A DNA stretch of 64,000 bases from Deltaproteobacteria bacterium. GTDB taxonomy: Bacteria; Myxococcota_A; UBA796; CAJQPC01. The DNA lies in the NCBI GenBank assembly GCA_016717595.1, contig JADKFE010000018.1, positions 1 to 64,000 on the forward strand. Direction: 5' to 3'. This document shows, piece by piece, positions 1 to 9,606 of this stretch. Numbering within the stretch: the first letter of the stretch is position 1; each line of letters starts with the position of its first letter. The notes under the pieces were generated by a model. That model saw only the letters and a program-made list of their open reading frames with translations. It did no database searches and was not told where the DNA came from. A program made the translations under genes and the position numbers.

Positions 1-2
1 CT

Positions 3-703
3 GGCGCTGGCGGGCGCGCTGTCATCACCGGCAGCGACGCCTCATGGACGCTCTGGGATCTCCGCACGCTCGCGGTCTTGGCCAAAGACGACCAGCGCGC
101 GGTAAAACACTGGTGGGTTGGCCCCGAGGCGACAGACCCGCCGATCCTCCTCCGCAGCGCCGTTCAAGACGGGCGGTGGCGCACCTGGACCGAGCGCGCC
201 GACACCCAAGTGACCCAACGGGCGGGCGTCGTGCCCGTGAGAGAGCCTGTGAGACCTCCGCCGCGCTCTTGCCCGGCGGGGACGGTTGGGTGGGCGTCGT
301 GACCGAGGGGCAAGACGACACCTGGGGTCCAAGCCGTCTGATTCGGTTCACGGCCCAAGGCCCAGAGGAGCTGCTCTCTTTGGCGCCCGTTCGTGACTTC
401 CCCTCGATGCTGCGCCTGCTCGTGCTGACACCTGAGCACGTCTACATCCAGGGCGGCGGGCATCACGGCCTCGTTCACCTCCCCACCGCCACGCTGAGCC
501 CCTGTCCCCAAGACCACCTCGTGAGCGCCTCCGGCATGACGCTCAGCCGCGACGGTGAGGCGTTCGACCCCTGGTCGCGGGGCCTCGCCAAGCTCCATCG
601 CCCCAAGGTGCGCCACGCGGTCGCCATGGCGCTGAGCGAGGACGGCCACAGCGCGCTCGTCACGACGACGCGGGCGCTGACGTGGTGGTCGATCCGACGG
701 TGA
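3..703 (+). pseudogene. WD40-repeat-like protein, C-terminal part, frameshifted
   Basis: The gene enters from the left edge already in frame. Its first residues read VITGSDASWTLWDLRT, a typical WD40 blade ending in a WD dipeptide. Coding character then switches frame between about 215 and 250: the upstream frame runs into proline/arginine-rich nonsense, while the other frame continues sensibly (LLPGGDGWVGVV, LIRFTAQGPEEL) to a TGA at 701-703. One missing base near the GGGCGGG stretch would restore a single beta-propeller protein. Whether this is a real pseudogene or a consensus error cannot be decided here, but other homopolymer frame breaks in the window favour an error. The specific role is unknown; WD40 propellers are usually protein-interaction scaffolds. 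Confidence 0.6.
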
Positions 704-1222
704 GGGCAGCCCGCTGGCGGCGAGCGCGTCGTGTTGGCCGCCAGGGATGAGCGCGTGCGGGTTCGCATCGTGGGCTGACCCCGTGCTCACCACGACGCTC
801 CGACACACGACCCCGAGCGCACCGGACGCGCTGCTGCTCTCCGCCGACCGCATGGCGAACGGTCGGGCGCTCTTGATGGAGCAGGCCGCCGATTGGCGGA
901 TCTGTGTTCGTTGGCTCGAGGAGTCGGGGGAGCGTGGCCCGTCGGGGCGGGCCGCTCGGCTCATCAGGCGTCACGCCCAACGCCGAGGCGGGGCGTCGGT
1001 GGCGCTCTGGATTTTGGCTCCCGGCGGCGGGGCGGGCCGCTCGGCTCATCGGACGTCACGCCCAGCATCAGCGCGCGGCGCGGCGGCGCTCTGGATTTGG
1101 GCTCCCGGCGGCGGCGCGGGCGTCTTGGCGATTGGGGGTGGTGCGGCGCGGCGACAACGCCCCCCGGCGGGAACCAAACTCCGCATAGACTGTCCCCGCA
1201 CTCGCTCACCGAGGACAATCTT
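704..1222. other. 519-bp gap with possible coding remnant
   Basis: No convincing intact gene lies here. From about 747 to 940 the plus-strand frame starting at the ATG at 747 has GC-rich third positions and protein-like text (LLLSADRMANGRALLMEQ), so a short gene or remnant of the WD40 gene may be present. It runs without a stop into the tandem repeat at 944 and loses coding character there. A TAGACT hexamer at about 1185 could be a -10 element for the lipoprotein gene that starts at 1223. Confidence 0.35.
944..1113. repeat. 85-bp imperfect tandem duplication
   Basis: Two copies of an approximately 85-bp unit start at 944 and 1029, both opening with GGGGCGGGCCGCTCGG. Both contain a CGTCACGCCCA segment and end with a CTCTGGAT...GGCTCCCGGCGGCG segment. 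The period is not a multiple of three, so the duplication shifts any reading frame crossing it. This argues against conserved coding function. Confidence 0.75.
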
Positions 1223-2090
1223 ATGCTCCCCACCTTGCTGCTCACCCTGGCCTGCCGCGCCCCCGCCGGGCCGCCCCCCATCCCTGACCCCGCCCCGGCC
1301 CTTGAGCTCTCCGCCACCTTGGCCGAAGACATGGGCGGCGAGGGCCTGGGATTTGTCCACGCCTCCTCCGCCAACGGGCGTCTGGTGGTGATGCGCCGCT
1401 GGGCGCCCGGCGTGACGCCCAGCTTCGGCCACCACGGCGAGGCCTCCCCCGAGCCGGAGCTGGTGCTGCTCGACCTGCGGGCCGGGGCCGAGCGTGTCTT
1501 GGATGAGATCGTGGACGTCAGCGCCGACCGCCGCCACCTGCTCGTGCTGGACGACGGCCGCATGTGGAGGGTGGAACCACCAGGGAGGGGCCTGGACGCC
1601 GACACAGGAGGACGACGGCAACGCCTGCTTGCCCCCCGCGGCGCAGCTTCTGGTCCTCGGCCGCCACCTCGCCGTCATCGAGCCCGACGCCCAGGCGCTG
1701 AGCGTGCGTGATCTCTCCAGCGGTCAGACGCGACGTTTTCCCGCCGAGGGCCGCGTCTGGCGCGGCGGCGCCCTGCCCGATGGGGAGGGCGCCTGGCTCA
1801 TGGAGGTGACGGGGGCCAAGGACTGGCCCGTACAAAACACCTCCTGCGCCTGCTGGTGGTGCAATCGTTTCGCCCTGTCCTATGGCATGTACGGCTGGGG
1901 AGGGCGGGAGTGGACGCTGGTGGCCGTGGACGCCCAGGGCGCTCGCACGCCCTTGGAGTCGCTGCCCGAGGGCGACGCCACGGCCTGGCACGGCCCCAGC
2001 GCGGACGGCTGCGCCCTCACCCCCGCCGCCCCCGAGGACGAGCGCTACGGCCTGGCCCCCGGCCCCTGGCGCTGGGTGTGTGAGGGCTGA
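1223..2090 (+). CDS. Putative lipoprotein, beta-propeller-like, with one frameshift
   Basis: ATG at 1223 opens a short signal peptide with lipobox LTLAC, followed by a proline-rich linker. The first frame runs to about residue 122 (VLDDGRMWRVEPPGR). The sensible text then continues in the next frame (TQEDDGNACLPPAAQLLVLG) to the TGA at 2088-2090. Removing one G from the GGGG run at 1587-1590 joins the two parts into one protein of about 288 residues. Repeated short beta-strand phrases (LLVLDDGR, VIEPDAQALSVRDL) look like propeller blades, but no family is recognised. The 3' end overlaps the 3' end of convergent hisS by 46 bp. The frame break is more likely a homopolymer error than a true lesion. 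Confidence 0.6.
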
Positions 2091-3424
2091 GCGCGCTGGG
2101 GCCGCCGCGTCTCACCCCCGCCAGCGCCAACCACAAACGCCACGGCCTCGGCCAGCGCCAGCTTGTGCTGCTCCCCCGACACGAGGTCTTTGAGGTTCAC
2201 GATGCCCGCCTGGGCCTCCTCAGGCCCAATCACCAGGGCAAAACGCGCGCCAAGCTCGTTCGCCCGCTTGAGCTGCTTGCCGAGCTTGCCCCCGGCGTCC
2301 AGGGTGATCTGCGCCGCCACGCCCGCCGCGCGCAGGGCCGTCACCGCGGTGAGGCTCGCCTCACGCAGCGACTCATCAAACACGGTCACCAGCGCCGTGG
2401 TCGTGGGGCGCACGTCGCCCAACATCTTGCGCTCCTCCAAGATCACCATCAGGCGCTCTAAGCCCAAGGCCACGCCCACGGCGGGCACCTCACGCTTCTC
2501 GGAGAACATGCCCACGAGGCCGTCATAACGCCCGCCGCCGCTCACGGATCCTACGCTGCCGTCGTTGAGCACGGTCTCAAACACCGGGCCGGTGTAGTAG
2601 TCGAGGCCACGCGCCAGGGTGGGCTCAAACGAGAGCCGCTCGCCCACGCCCATCGCCCGGGCGAAGCGCAAGACGTCCCGAAGCTCGGCGATGGCCTTCG
2701 CGCCCACCTCACCCAAGGCCCCGGCGAGGTGGTCCAGGGCGGCCTCGCCCCGGCCCTCAAAGAGCGTCCACAGCGTGTCGATGGACGCCTGGGGCACACC
2801 CTTGGCCAGAAGCTCGGCGCTCACGCCGTCGCGGCCGATCTTGTCCAGCTTGTCTACGGCCACGAGCACCGCGCCCTCCCGCTCGGGCACCCCGGCGGCG
2901 GTGACGATGGCGCGTAAGATCGCCCGGTGGTTCAGGCGGATGGTGAAGTCGGTGAAGCCCAAGGCCAGGAGCGACTCATGCACCACGGCGACACACTCGG
3001 CGTCGGCGGACATGTCTTTGCAGCCGACGATGTCGCAGTCACACTGGTAAAACTCGCGGAAACGACCGCGCTGGGGGCGATCCGCGCGCCACACGGGCTG
3101 AATCTGGTACCGTTTGAAGGGCATGACGAGATCGTTGTTCATCGCCACCACCCGGGCCAGGGGCACGGTGAGATCGTAGCGTAAGGCGAGGTCCGTCTCG
3201 CCCCGGTCCGAGCCCTCGCCGCGCTTGAGGATGCGGAAGATGAGCTTGTCGCCCTCGTCGCCATACTTGCCGGTGAGCGTCTCGATGCGCTCCAAGGCTG
3301 GGGTCTCCAGAGGCTCAAACCCGAAGCGGGCGAAGACCTCCCGCAGCTTGCCGATCACGGCGAGCCGGGCGTTCATCTGGGCGGGCAAGAAGTCGCGGGT
3401 GCCTTTGGGCAGGAAGACGGCCAT
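2045..3424 (-). CDS. hisS: Histidine--tRNA ligase
   Basis: This class II aminoacyl-tRNA synthetase charges tRNA-His in the cytosol. The 459-residue protein opens with the usual LPKGTRDF motif. It shows the class II motif 2 region at about residues 110-134 (VWRADRPQRGRFREFYQ), the HisRS-specific RGLDYYTGPVFE at 272-283 and motif 3 (GVALGLERL) near 317-325. An anticodon-binding domain occupies the C-terminal 90 residues. The start ATG at 3424 is preceded by a GGAG-type ribosome site. A TACCTT hexamer about 27 bp upstream (3451-3456) is a possible -10. The last 20 or so residues are an R/P/Q-rich tail overlapping the 3' end of the convergent lipoprotein gene. The tail is atypical of HisRS and may reflect an indel near the stop. 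Confidence 0.97.
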   Translation of the reverse strand: MAVFLPKGTRDFLPAQMNARLAVIGKLREVFARFGFEPLETPALERIETLTGKYGDEGDKLIFRILKRGEGSDRGETDLALRYDLTVPLARVVAMNNDLVMPFKRYQIQPVWRADRPQRGRFREFYQCDCDIVGCKDMSADAECVAVVHESLLALGFTDFTIRLNHRAILRAIVTAAGVPEREGAVLVAVDKLDKIGRDGVSAELLAKGVPQASIDTLWTLFEGRGEAALDHLAGALGEVGAKAIAELRDVLRFARAMGVGERLSFEPTLARGLDYYTGPVFETVLNDGSVGSVSGGGRYDGLVGMFSEKREVPAVGVALGLERLMVILEERKMLGDVRPTTTALVTVFDESLREASLTAVTALRAAGVAAQITLDAGGKLGKQLKRANELGARFALVIGPEEAQAGIVNLKDLVSGEQHKLALAEAVAFVVGAGGGETRRPQRAQPSHTQRQGPGARP

Positions 3425-3483
3425 GAGGAGGCTCCAGAGAGAGGGGGCGGAAGGTAACCCGCCGCCCCCGCTCTAGGCACCTC

Positions 3484-4806
3484 TCAGGGCGTCGGCGGCA
3501 CGAGCCGATCGGCGATCTCCTCGCCGATGGCCTTGCCCCGGTCGCCGTCAAACCGCCAATGCACGCCCAAGAACACCCGGCTCTCCAGGTTCTCACGGAT
3601 GGCGCGGTCGATGGTCAAGGTGCGGCTGTGGCGGGGCCGCACGGCCTGATCGCGGTTGTCGACGGTGAGGCCGTTGAGCTCATCGGAGACAAACTCAAAG
3701 GTGAACCCGGCGGGCAGTCCCAACACCCGCTCCGCCACCCGAAAGGCGGCCGTGCCGAAGGTGGCGTGGCCCGAGGGGTAGGCCGGGAAGCCCGGCGTGA
3801 AGCTCACCTCACCCGGCTGGTTGCTGCGCGGCGAGCCGTAGGGCAGCCAGCACGGATCCCCGGCGGTGCTCAGGTTGTTGTCGCCGCCGCCGGTCGGGCC
3901 AAAGCCCAGATCGGCCTCACGGATGCCCACGACCGGGCGCCACAGGTTGTACAGGTACTTCTCGTGCCAGGCCTGGATGCCCGCGTCGGCCATCGCCATG
4001 TTCACCAAGGCGAACAGTCGCGCGTTGTCGGCCTCTGAGGACTCACGCTTCATCGAGATCGCCCGCACGGCCTGGTTGTACAGACGCGGCGGCACCCCGA
4101 GGCCCCTGGCCCCGTCATAGGCCCAGAACACACCCTGCACGGTCTCGTCCGGGCTGCGGGTGCTCCCCGACGCCGCGCCTTTGGCCTTCACCTCGTTGAA
4201 GTGCGCCGCGTAGGTCGCCGAGCCCAGCGCCGGGGGCGGCCCCGCGGGGATGACCGAGGTGAGGTTCGCCACGCCGAAGGGCAGTACGCCGCCCCAGTGG
4301 GGGTCGAGGAAGCTCTGGCCCGGGTTCTGCGGGTCCACACGATGCTGGCCAGGCTCTGGGCTCGGCGCGTAGAGCAGGGCCGAGCGCTCGGAGCCGTCGC
4401 CATCACGGCTGCGCAGCGTCGTCTCGGCTACCTGGCGCCCCCAGGCCACGCCGCGGTTCACCACCTCCGAGGGCGCCAACAGCGTGGCGAGGTACTCTTG
4501 GTGTTTGCTCAAGATCAAGTCGCGCTGGCGGTCAAACAGCGCGATGAGGGTGAGCGTGGCGGCGGTGGCTACGGCCGCGCGACGACCGCCGAGCCCCTGG
4601 CCGTCGTCGGGAGCGGTGTAGACGCCAAACCGCTGGCTCTGCAGCGGGACAAAAGCGTCAAACATCGCCATATGCACGATCGCGAGCGCGCGTGAGGTGC
4701 GCGTCGGGCCCGGCTGCTGCGGGCGAACCTCCCCTTTTTCGTCTGGGCTAAAGTCGCGGCGCTGCACATCCAACGCCACCTCGTTCCAGGTCAGGATCGA
4801 GTCCAT
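3484..4806 (-). CDS. Vanadium-dependent haloperoxidase / PAP2-like protein
   Basis: This 440-residue protein has the vanadate/phosphate-binding triad of the vanadium chloroperoxidase and type 2 phosphatidic acid phosphatase fold. The elements are KYLYNLWRP (K283, R289-P291), PSGHATFG (S345, H347) and SRVFLGVHWRFD (R410, H416). Enzymes of this family oxidise halides with peroxide or hydrolyse phosphomonoesters; the substrate cannot be read from sequence. Length and spacing of the three motifs fit haloperoxidases better than short PAP2 enzymes. No signal peptide is visible with this start, so the protein may be cytoplasmic, or the true start may be missed. It lies 59 bp upstream of hisS on the same strand, with no clear functional link. 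Confidence 0.85.
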   Translation of the reverse strand: MDSILTWNEVALDVQRRDFSPDEKGEVRPQQPGPTRTSRALAIVHMAMFDAFVPLQSQRFGVYTAPDDGQGLGGRRAAVATAATLTLIALFDRQRDLILSKHQEYLATLLAPSEVVNRGVAWGRQVAETTLRSRDGDGSERSALLYAPSPEPGQHRVDPQNPGQSFLDPHWGGVLPFGVANLTSVIPAGPPPALGSATYAAHFNEVKAKGAASGSTRSPDETVQGVFWAYDGARGLGVPPRLYNQAVRAISMKRESSEADNARLFALVNMAMADAGIQAWHEKYLYNLWRPVVGIREADLGFGPTGGGDNNLSTAGDPCWLPYGSPRSNQPGEVSFTPGFPAYPSGHATFGTAAFRVAERVLGLPAGFTFEFVSDELNGLTVDNRDQAVRPRHSRTLTIDRAIRENLESRVFLGVHWRFDGDRGKAIGEEIADRLVPPTP

Positions 4807-5095
4807 GATGTTCCCCTGCGCGCGGCGCAGCTACGCCGCACGCTTGTTGTTTGGCATCTTGCCGAGTCCAGAGGCCCCCTCTTCGTGGCCCCAAAAGACG
4901 GACCAAAGTTAAGTTGAGCTTGTTGTTCTCATCACCCTTTACTCCGCCTTCTTATCACGTCTTGGAAGACACTCTGGTTTGGCGATGGATCATCAGATTG
5001 TGATGTCGCCCTCGTTTTTTTCTGTCCGGTGATCCCTGAGTCGATGGATCGTAAAGAAAGTCGATATCTTAGAGGCATCCAAGAAGGAGCCCCCC
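4807..5095. promoter_or_regulatory. AT-richer divergent intergenic region
   Basis: The 289-bp gap between the haloperoxidase-like gene and the first MopE-type lipoprotein gene is clearly lower in GC than its surroundings, with runs such as TCGTTTTTTTC near 5020. It should hold promoters for both divergent genes. A TATCTT hexamer near 5063 is a candidate -10 for the plus-strand gene, and AAGAAGGAG at about 5080-5090 is a good ribosome-binding site for ATG 5096. A similar TATCTT sits upstream of the third MopE-type gene at 20744. No convincing -35 was found. Confidence 0.4.
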
Positions 5096-7396
5096 ATGTC
5101 CCGCCTCGCCACGCTCACGATCCTCGCCCTCACCCTCGCCGCCTGCAAAGACGACGGCCCCCCCGTGAGCGAGACGGCCTTGCCGCCCACGGACTCGGGC
5201 AGCGCTGTGGACAACGACGGCGACGGCGTGCCCGCGGACGAGGACTGCGACGACGACGACGCCAGCGTGAACCCCAGCGCCCAGGAGCTCTGCGACGGCC
5301 TCGACAACAACTGCGACGGTCAGGCCGATGAGGGCGTGCTGCTGTCTTGGTACGCCGACGGCGACGGCGACGGCTACGGCGCCGGGGAGCCGATCGAGGC
5401 CTGCGCGGCGCCCGAGGGCCACGTCGCCGTGGCCGAGGACTGCGACGACGCCCGGGCCGACATCAACCCCGCCGCCGCCGAGACCGACTGCGCCGACCCC
5501 ACGGACTACAACTGTGACGGCTCCACGGGCTTCGCCGACAACGACGGCGACGGCTTCCCCGCCTGTGAAGACTGCGACGACGCCGACGGCGCGGTGAACC
5601 CCGACGGGGTGGAGGTCTGTGACGGCCTCGACAACAACTGCGACGGCCTCACCGATGGCGCCGACGCCCTGGACGCGGCGACGTATTACCAGGACCGCGA
5701 CGGCGACACCTTCGGCGACGCCGACTTTATGGAGCTCGCCTGCGCTGCGCCCGAGGGCTACGCCGCCCAGGCCGGGGACTGTGACGACGGCGCGGCGGCG
5801 GTGAACCCCAGCGCCACCGAGGTCTGCAACACCATCGACGATGACTGTGATGAGGTCATCGACGAGGACGACGCCGCCGACGCCGGGGCCTGGTACGCAG
5901 ACAGCGACGGCGACGGCTTCGGCGACGCCGACGTGGCGCAGCTCGCCTGCGAGGCCCCCGAGGGCACCGTCGCCGACGCCACGGACTGCGACGACGGCGA
6001 GACGGCGGTGAACCCCGACGCCGCCGAGGTCTGCGACGGCCAAGACAACAACTGCGACGGCGCCATCGACGAGGCCAGCGCCGCCGACGCCGCCACCTGG
6101 TACAGCGACGCCGATGAGGACGGCTTCGGTGATGCGAGCGCCCCCCTCGTCGCCTGTGACCAGCCCGCGGGCGCCGTGGCGGACAGCCAAGACTGCGACG
6201 ACGGCCTGGCGGCGGTGAACCCCGACGCCACGGAGCTCTGCGACGGCCAAGACAACGACTGTGACGGCGACACCGACGAGCCCGACGCCGCCGACGCGGC
6301 CACCTGGTACAGCGACGACGACGGCGACGGCTACGGCGACGGCGGCGCCCCGGTTCTGGGCTGTGACGCGCCCACGGGCACCGTCGCCGACGCCACAGAC
6401 TGCGATGATGACGACGGCGGCGTGAACCCCGGCGAGGCCGAGGTGTATTACGACGGCGTAGACGCCGACTGTGATGAGGCGTCGGACTACGACGCGGACG
6501 GCGACGGCGACGACGCCGAGCTCTACGGCGGCGGCGACTGTGACGACGGCGACGCCGGGGCCTACACCGGGCTCAACTGCCGCCCCGATCCGGGCTGCGT
6601 CTCGGTCTCGCTCACCACCTTGGCCTCCAAAGACCCCAGCGGCGGCTCAGACCTCGTGTTTGACGACTCCTGCGCGGCGTATGTCTCCTCCCTCATCAGC
6701 GGCACCGACTACGTCTACAAGATCGCCGCCGACGGCACGGCCACGGTCATCACCGGCTACTCCAACTACAACATCCCGGCGATGACCTTGAGCCCGGCGG
6801 GCAAGGTCGTCGTGAGCCACAACGACAACTCCACGAACGCCGTCGGCCAGCAGGGCTCGGGCACGACGATCTCAAACCTCGTCACGGGGACGTTCAGCTC
6901 AGGCAGCTCGTGGGCCAACAGCTACATGAACTATTGTTCTAGCTCCATCGCCGTAGACGACGCCAACTGTGCGTGGACACCAAACTTCTCGGGCAAAGGC
7001 ACCTTGGTCTGCGCGAACCTGTCCACCGGCGCCAAGAGCACCTTGCTCACGCTCTCCGACCGGATCGAGGGGGTCTACGTGGGCCCCGACGGCGGGCTCT
7101 ACGCCTCGGCGGGCAAGGTGCTCTACACCGTAGACACCAGCGCCGCGACGAGCGTGGCCTTGTACACGGCCTCGGCGACGATCCTCGACCTCGTCGTGGA
7201 CTACAACGGCGACGTGTATCTTGAGACGACGGGCAACGAGATCCTGCACTACGACGCGTCGAGCGCCACGGCGAGCGTCTACGACACGGTGTCGGGGGAC
7301 GGCAAGCTCGCCATCTCCCCCGATGGTCGTCTGGTGCGTCTCATCCTGAACCCGCCCAGCGCGGCGACCTATGAGGAGTGGACCTTGGGCGACTGA
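5096..7396 (+). CDS. Seven-repeat MopE-type metal-binding-motif lipoprotein with propeller-like C-terminus
   Basis: The 766-residue protein starts with a lipoprotein signal (lipobox LAAC, Cys at about 17) and an acidic linker. About seven repeats of roughly 60 residues follow, each built as D-x-D-G-D-G-(Y/F)-G-D, then DCDD..A.VNP.A.E.C, then CDGxDNNCDG. This is the putative metal-binding motif named after the Methylococcus copper protein MopE. Four-residue Asp clusters and paired Cys suggest Ca or Cu binding, which is inference. From about residue 500 the text changes to a Ser/Thr/Gly-rich domain with repeated beta phrases (VYVGPDGGLYAS) resembling a propeller. The protein is likely anchored on the outer membrane. 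A strong AAGGAG ribosome site supports the start. Two related genes follow at 18.8 and 20.8 kb. Confidence 0.85.
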   Translation: MSRLATLTILALTLAACKDDGPPVSETALPPTDSGSAVDNDGDGVPADEDCDDDDASVNPSAQELCDGLDNNCDGQADEGVLLSWYADGDGDGYGAGEPIEACAAPEGHVAVAEDCDDARADINPAAAETDCADPTDYNCDGSTGFADNDGDGFPACEDCDDADGAVNPDGVEVCDGLDNNCDGLTDGADALDAATYYQDRDGDTFGDADFMELACAAPEGYAAQAGDCDDGAAAVNPSATEVCNTIDDDCDEVIDEDDAADAGAWYADSDGDGFGDADVAQLACEAPEGTVADATDCDDGETAVNPDAAEVCDGQDNNCDGAIDEASAADAATWYSDADEDGFGDASAPLVACDQPAGAVADSQDCDDGLAAVNPDATELCDGQDNDCDGDTDEPDAADAATWYSDDDGDGYGDGGAPVLGCDAPTGTVADATDCDDDDGGVNPGEAEVYYDGVDADCDEASDYDADGDGDDAELYGGGDCDDGDAGAYTGLNCRPDPGCVSVSLTTLASKDPSGGSDLVFDDSCAAYVSSLISGTDYVYKIAADGTATVITGYSNYNIPAMTLSPAGKVVVSHNDNSTNAVGQQGSGTTISNLVTGTFSSGSSWANSYMNYCSSSIAVDDANCAWTPNFSGKGTLVCANLSTGAKSTLLTLSDRIEGVYVGPDGGLYASAGKVLYTVDTSAATSVALYTASATILDLVVDYNGDVYLETTGNEILHYDASSATASVYDTVSGDGKLAISPDGRLVRLILNPPSAATYEEWTLGD

Positions 7397-7412
7397 GGCG
7401 CCAGAAGCGCCT
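7396..7412. terminator. GC hairpin between convergent genes
   Basis: AGGCGC (7396-7401), a five-base loop and GCGCCT (7407-7412) form a perfect six-base-pair stem exactly between the stops of two convergent genes. There is no T-tract, so it would act weakly or with Rho, in both directions. Confidence 0.45.
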
Positions 7413-9495
7413 AGGGCCGGGGCCGCCGCTCTTCAGGCACGAGCGGCAGGTCCTGGGCTCCCCAGAACCAGATCGGGTTGGTGAACAGCACGGCCTCCCC
7501 GGCGGTGGAGAGCACCTCCATACGAACGAAAGAGACCGCGTCGGGGTCGATCTCCGTCTCGATGAACGCCTCGTCGGCGGAGTCGAGCGTCCAGGTCTCG
7601 GCCACCTCACCGTCTACGATGAGGCGCGCCTGGTAGCCGGGCTTGGGTGGGCTCATCGTGAACCAGATGCGCTGGGGCCCCTCGGCGCCTAGGACGACCT
7701 GGCCCATCGTGGCCTGGGAGTCGGGCGCGCTCAACATCGCGGTGACGTTTGTGTCGGCGAAGTGGGTGGGATCGCCGAAGACCACGAGGCCACGCTCTAG
7801 GTCCGCCATGAGATCGGGCTCTAAGGTGGACGGCGAATGCACCCAGGTGACGAAGTTGTTGCGGTCCGTAGACCAGGGGCGCTCTTTGTGCAGGTCGCTC
7901 ACGCCCACGGCGGTGACGAGCACCCCGGCCAGGCTCAGGCGATCCCACACGGTCAAGAAGTCCTCCAGGAGCCCCCACCGCACACGGTAGCCGATCTCGA
8001 TGATGTCGCAGCCGTACACGTCCGTGGCGATGAGCTCCGTGGCGATGCGCTCCACGGCGGCGGCGCGGGCCTCATCTGTGGCGGTGTCTAGCTCCCAGCC
8101 GAACATGTGGTTCCAGCTCGTCAGCGCGCCGACCTCGCGTAAGGCGCCCACAGCCTTGGCCCAGTCCCGGGTGGCGTCTTGGGTGTAGGGGTAGATCGGC
8201 GCGCCTTCGCCGTAGACGTTGACGTGCTGGGCGTCAAACATCGCCATCTCATGGCCGACGTGGTGCTCGACGTCGTAGGGCAAGGTGGCGAGGTACTCAC
8301 GCTGAACGCTCAGGAGGTCTTGGCCGCGGTGGGCCATGGTCCAGGAGAAGTTGTCCAGCGCGAACGCGCCCTTCGCCCCGGCGGCGCGCACCTCCACCTT
8401 CACGAACTCCGCCTTCTGATCGGCGCCTAAGGTGGGGTAGAGGGTCTTCACCAGGTCGGAGACGTTCACGGTGTAGGTCTGCCACTCATCAGCGACGGTG
8501 GTGATCATCACCGTCTCTTCGCCGACGCCGTCCGAGGGGTCGGGGTCGGGGCCGCCCACGCGGAACCTCAAGACGTTCTCCACGGTGACGCCTTGATCGT
8601 CGGTCACGGAGTTGGAGAGCCCGACGAGGATCGACAGCACGGCGCCGTCGCTGTCTGCCCACTGAGAGCGCAGGTCAAACGAGAGCGTGACGTCGCTCAA
8701 GAGCGGGCGGTAGTTGAGGCCGGGCCGGGCGATGAGCTTCCAGCTCACGACGCCGTTCTGACCGCCGGGGAACGAGATGCCCCAGCCGTCGGTGCCATCG
8801 GCGCTGTTCTCCCGGGACACGACGCTGGTGTAGGTGGCGATCGACTCCTCATCCAGGGTGAAGCCGTAGGTGAGCTTCTCGCCGGGCGGCCAGATGTCCA
8901 TCGTCTTGAGCAGGTTGCCGTTGTTGAAGTCGTAGCCGCTCACCGCGGGCATGCCGTCGTCAAAGTAGAAGTGCTCGTGGTCGGTCCACCACAAGACGTC
9001 TACCCCCAAAAGCTCGGCCTGAAGGGTGTGGCCGAGCATGGTGCCGTCGCCTTCAGAGAAGCTGCCGTGCAGGTGAAGCTGGGTGGAGCGCGCCGCCGGG
9101 GGGTTGATGGTCAACACACCGTCGCCTTTGATCACCCAGCCCTTGGCCTCAAGGGTGGCGTCCCCGGGCCAGGTGCCCGCGGTGAAGCGCGCCGTGGCCA
9201 CCCCCTCCGTCAGCTCGGTCAGCTCGCTGAGCTCGCCGAGATCGGTGGTGAGCTCAAAGGGGGTGCCGTCGGGCGCGGGCTCCCCGTTGATCATCACCCG
9301 CAAGGTGAGCTGCACGGCGTCTCGACCATCGGCGGTGAGCACGGGCCGCTCGGCGCTCACGGTGATCACCGAGGCCTCGACGGCGGAGTCGTCCGGAGGA
9401 GGCACGGAGTCGCCCGCTTCACGATCCCCAGCGTCTTTGCACCCGCCGCTGAGGAGGCCGAGCACCATAGGAAGCAGCAGACGGACAGCGCGCAT
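7411..9495 (-). CDS. Lipoprotein with Ig-like and PHP-type hydrolase-like domains
   Basis: The ATG at 9495 gives a proper lipoprotein signal (LSGGC, Cys19); an upstream alternative start would add 18 residues before the signal and is rejected. After an acidic linker, residues about 42-130 resemble a bacterial Ig-like (Big_1/invasin) domain. Residues 139-180 then read LHLHGSFSEGDG...WWTDHEH, the HxH and DHE metal-ligand signature of PHP-type polymerase/histidinol-phosphatase folds. A jelly-roll-like insert follows (about 215-380), and the remainder completes a PHP-like barrel. The protein is 694 residues. PHP enzymes are usually metal-dependent phosphoesterases, but a secreted lipid-anchored one is of unknown substrate. 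It converges on the MopE-type gene. Confidence 0.7.
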   Translation of the reverse strand: MRAVRLLLPMVLGLLSGGCKDAGDREAGDSVPPPDDSAVEASVITVSAERPVLTADGRDAVQLTLRVMINGEPAPDGTPFELTTDLGELSELTELTEGVATARFTAGTWPGDATLEAKGWVIKGDGVLTINPPAARSTQLHLHGSFSEGDGTMLGHTLQAELLGVDVLWWTDHEHFYFDDGMPAVSGYDFNNGNLLKTMDIWPPGEKLTYGFTLDEESIATYTSVVSRENSADGTDGWGISFPGGQNGVVSWKLIARPGLNYRPLLSDVTLSFDLRSQWADSDGAVLSILVGLSNSVTDDQGVTVENVLRFRVGGPDPDPSDGVGEETVMITTVADEWQTYTVNVSDLVKTLYPTLGADQKAEFVKVEVRAAGAKGAFALDNFSWTMAHRGQDLLSVQREYLATLPYDVEHHVGHEMAMFDAQHVNVYGEGAPIYPYTQDATRDWAKAVGALREVGALTSWNHMFGWELDTATDEARAAAVERIATELIATDVYGCDIIEIGYRVRWGLLEDFLTVWDRLSLAGVLVTAVGVSDLHKERPWSTDRNNFVTWVHSPSTLEPDLMADLERGLVVFGDPTHFADTNVTAMLSAPDSQATMGQVVLGAEGPQRIWFTMSPPKPGYQARLIVDGEVAETWTLDSADEAFIETEIDPDAVSFVRMEVLSTAGEAVLFTNPIWFWGAQDLPLVPEERRPRP

Positions 9496-9606
9496 AGGGA
9501 CACCTGTGTCAGACCGAGTTCTCAAGGGCGCACTGTAGCGCCACTTCACGGCGATTCAAAGCGCCGTGAGCGCGCGGGATGTCCGCCCGTCCTGCGCCGC
9601 TGCGGC

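Noticed and set aside
5069..6250. Long minus-strand frames opposite the MopE-type genes (Val/Gly/Ala-rich)
   Set aside because: They are mirror images of Asp/Gly codon repeats on the coding strand, with no start signals.
9546..9606. Possible small RNA or terminator between the PHP lipoprotein and radical SAM genes
   Set aside because: No stable hairpin with a T-run could be identified in the 111-bp region.
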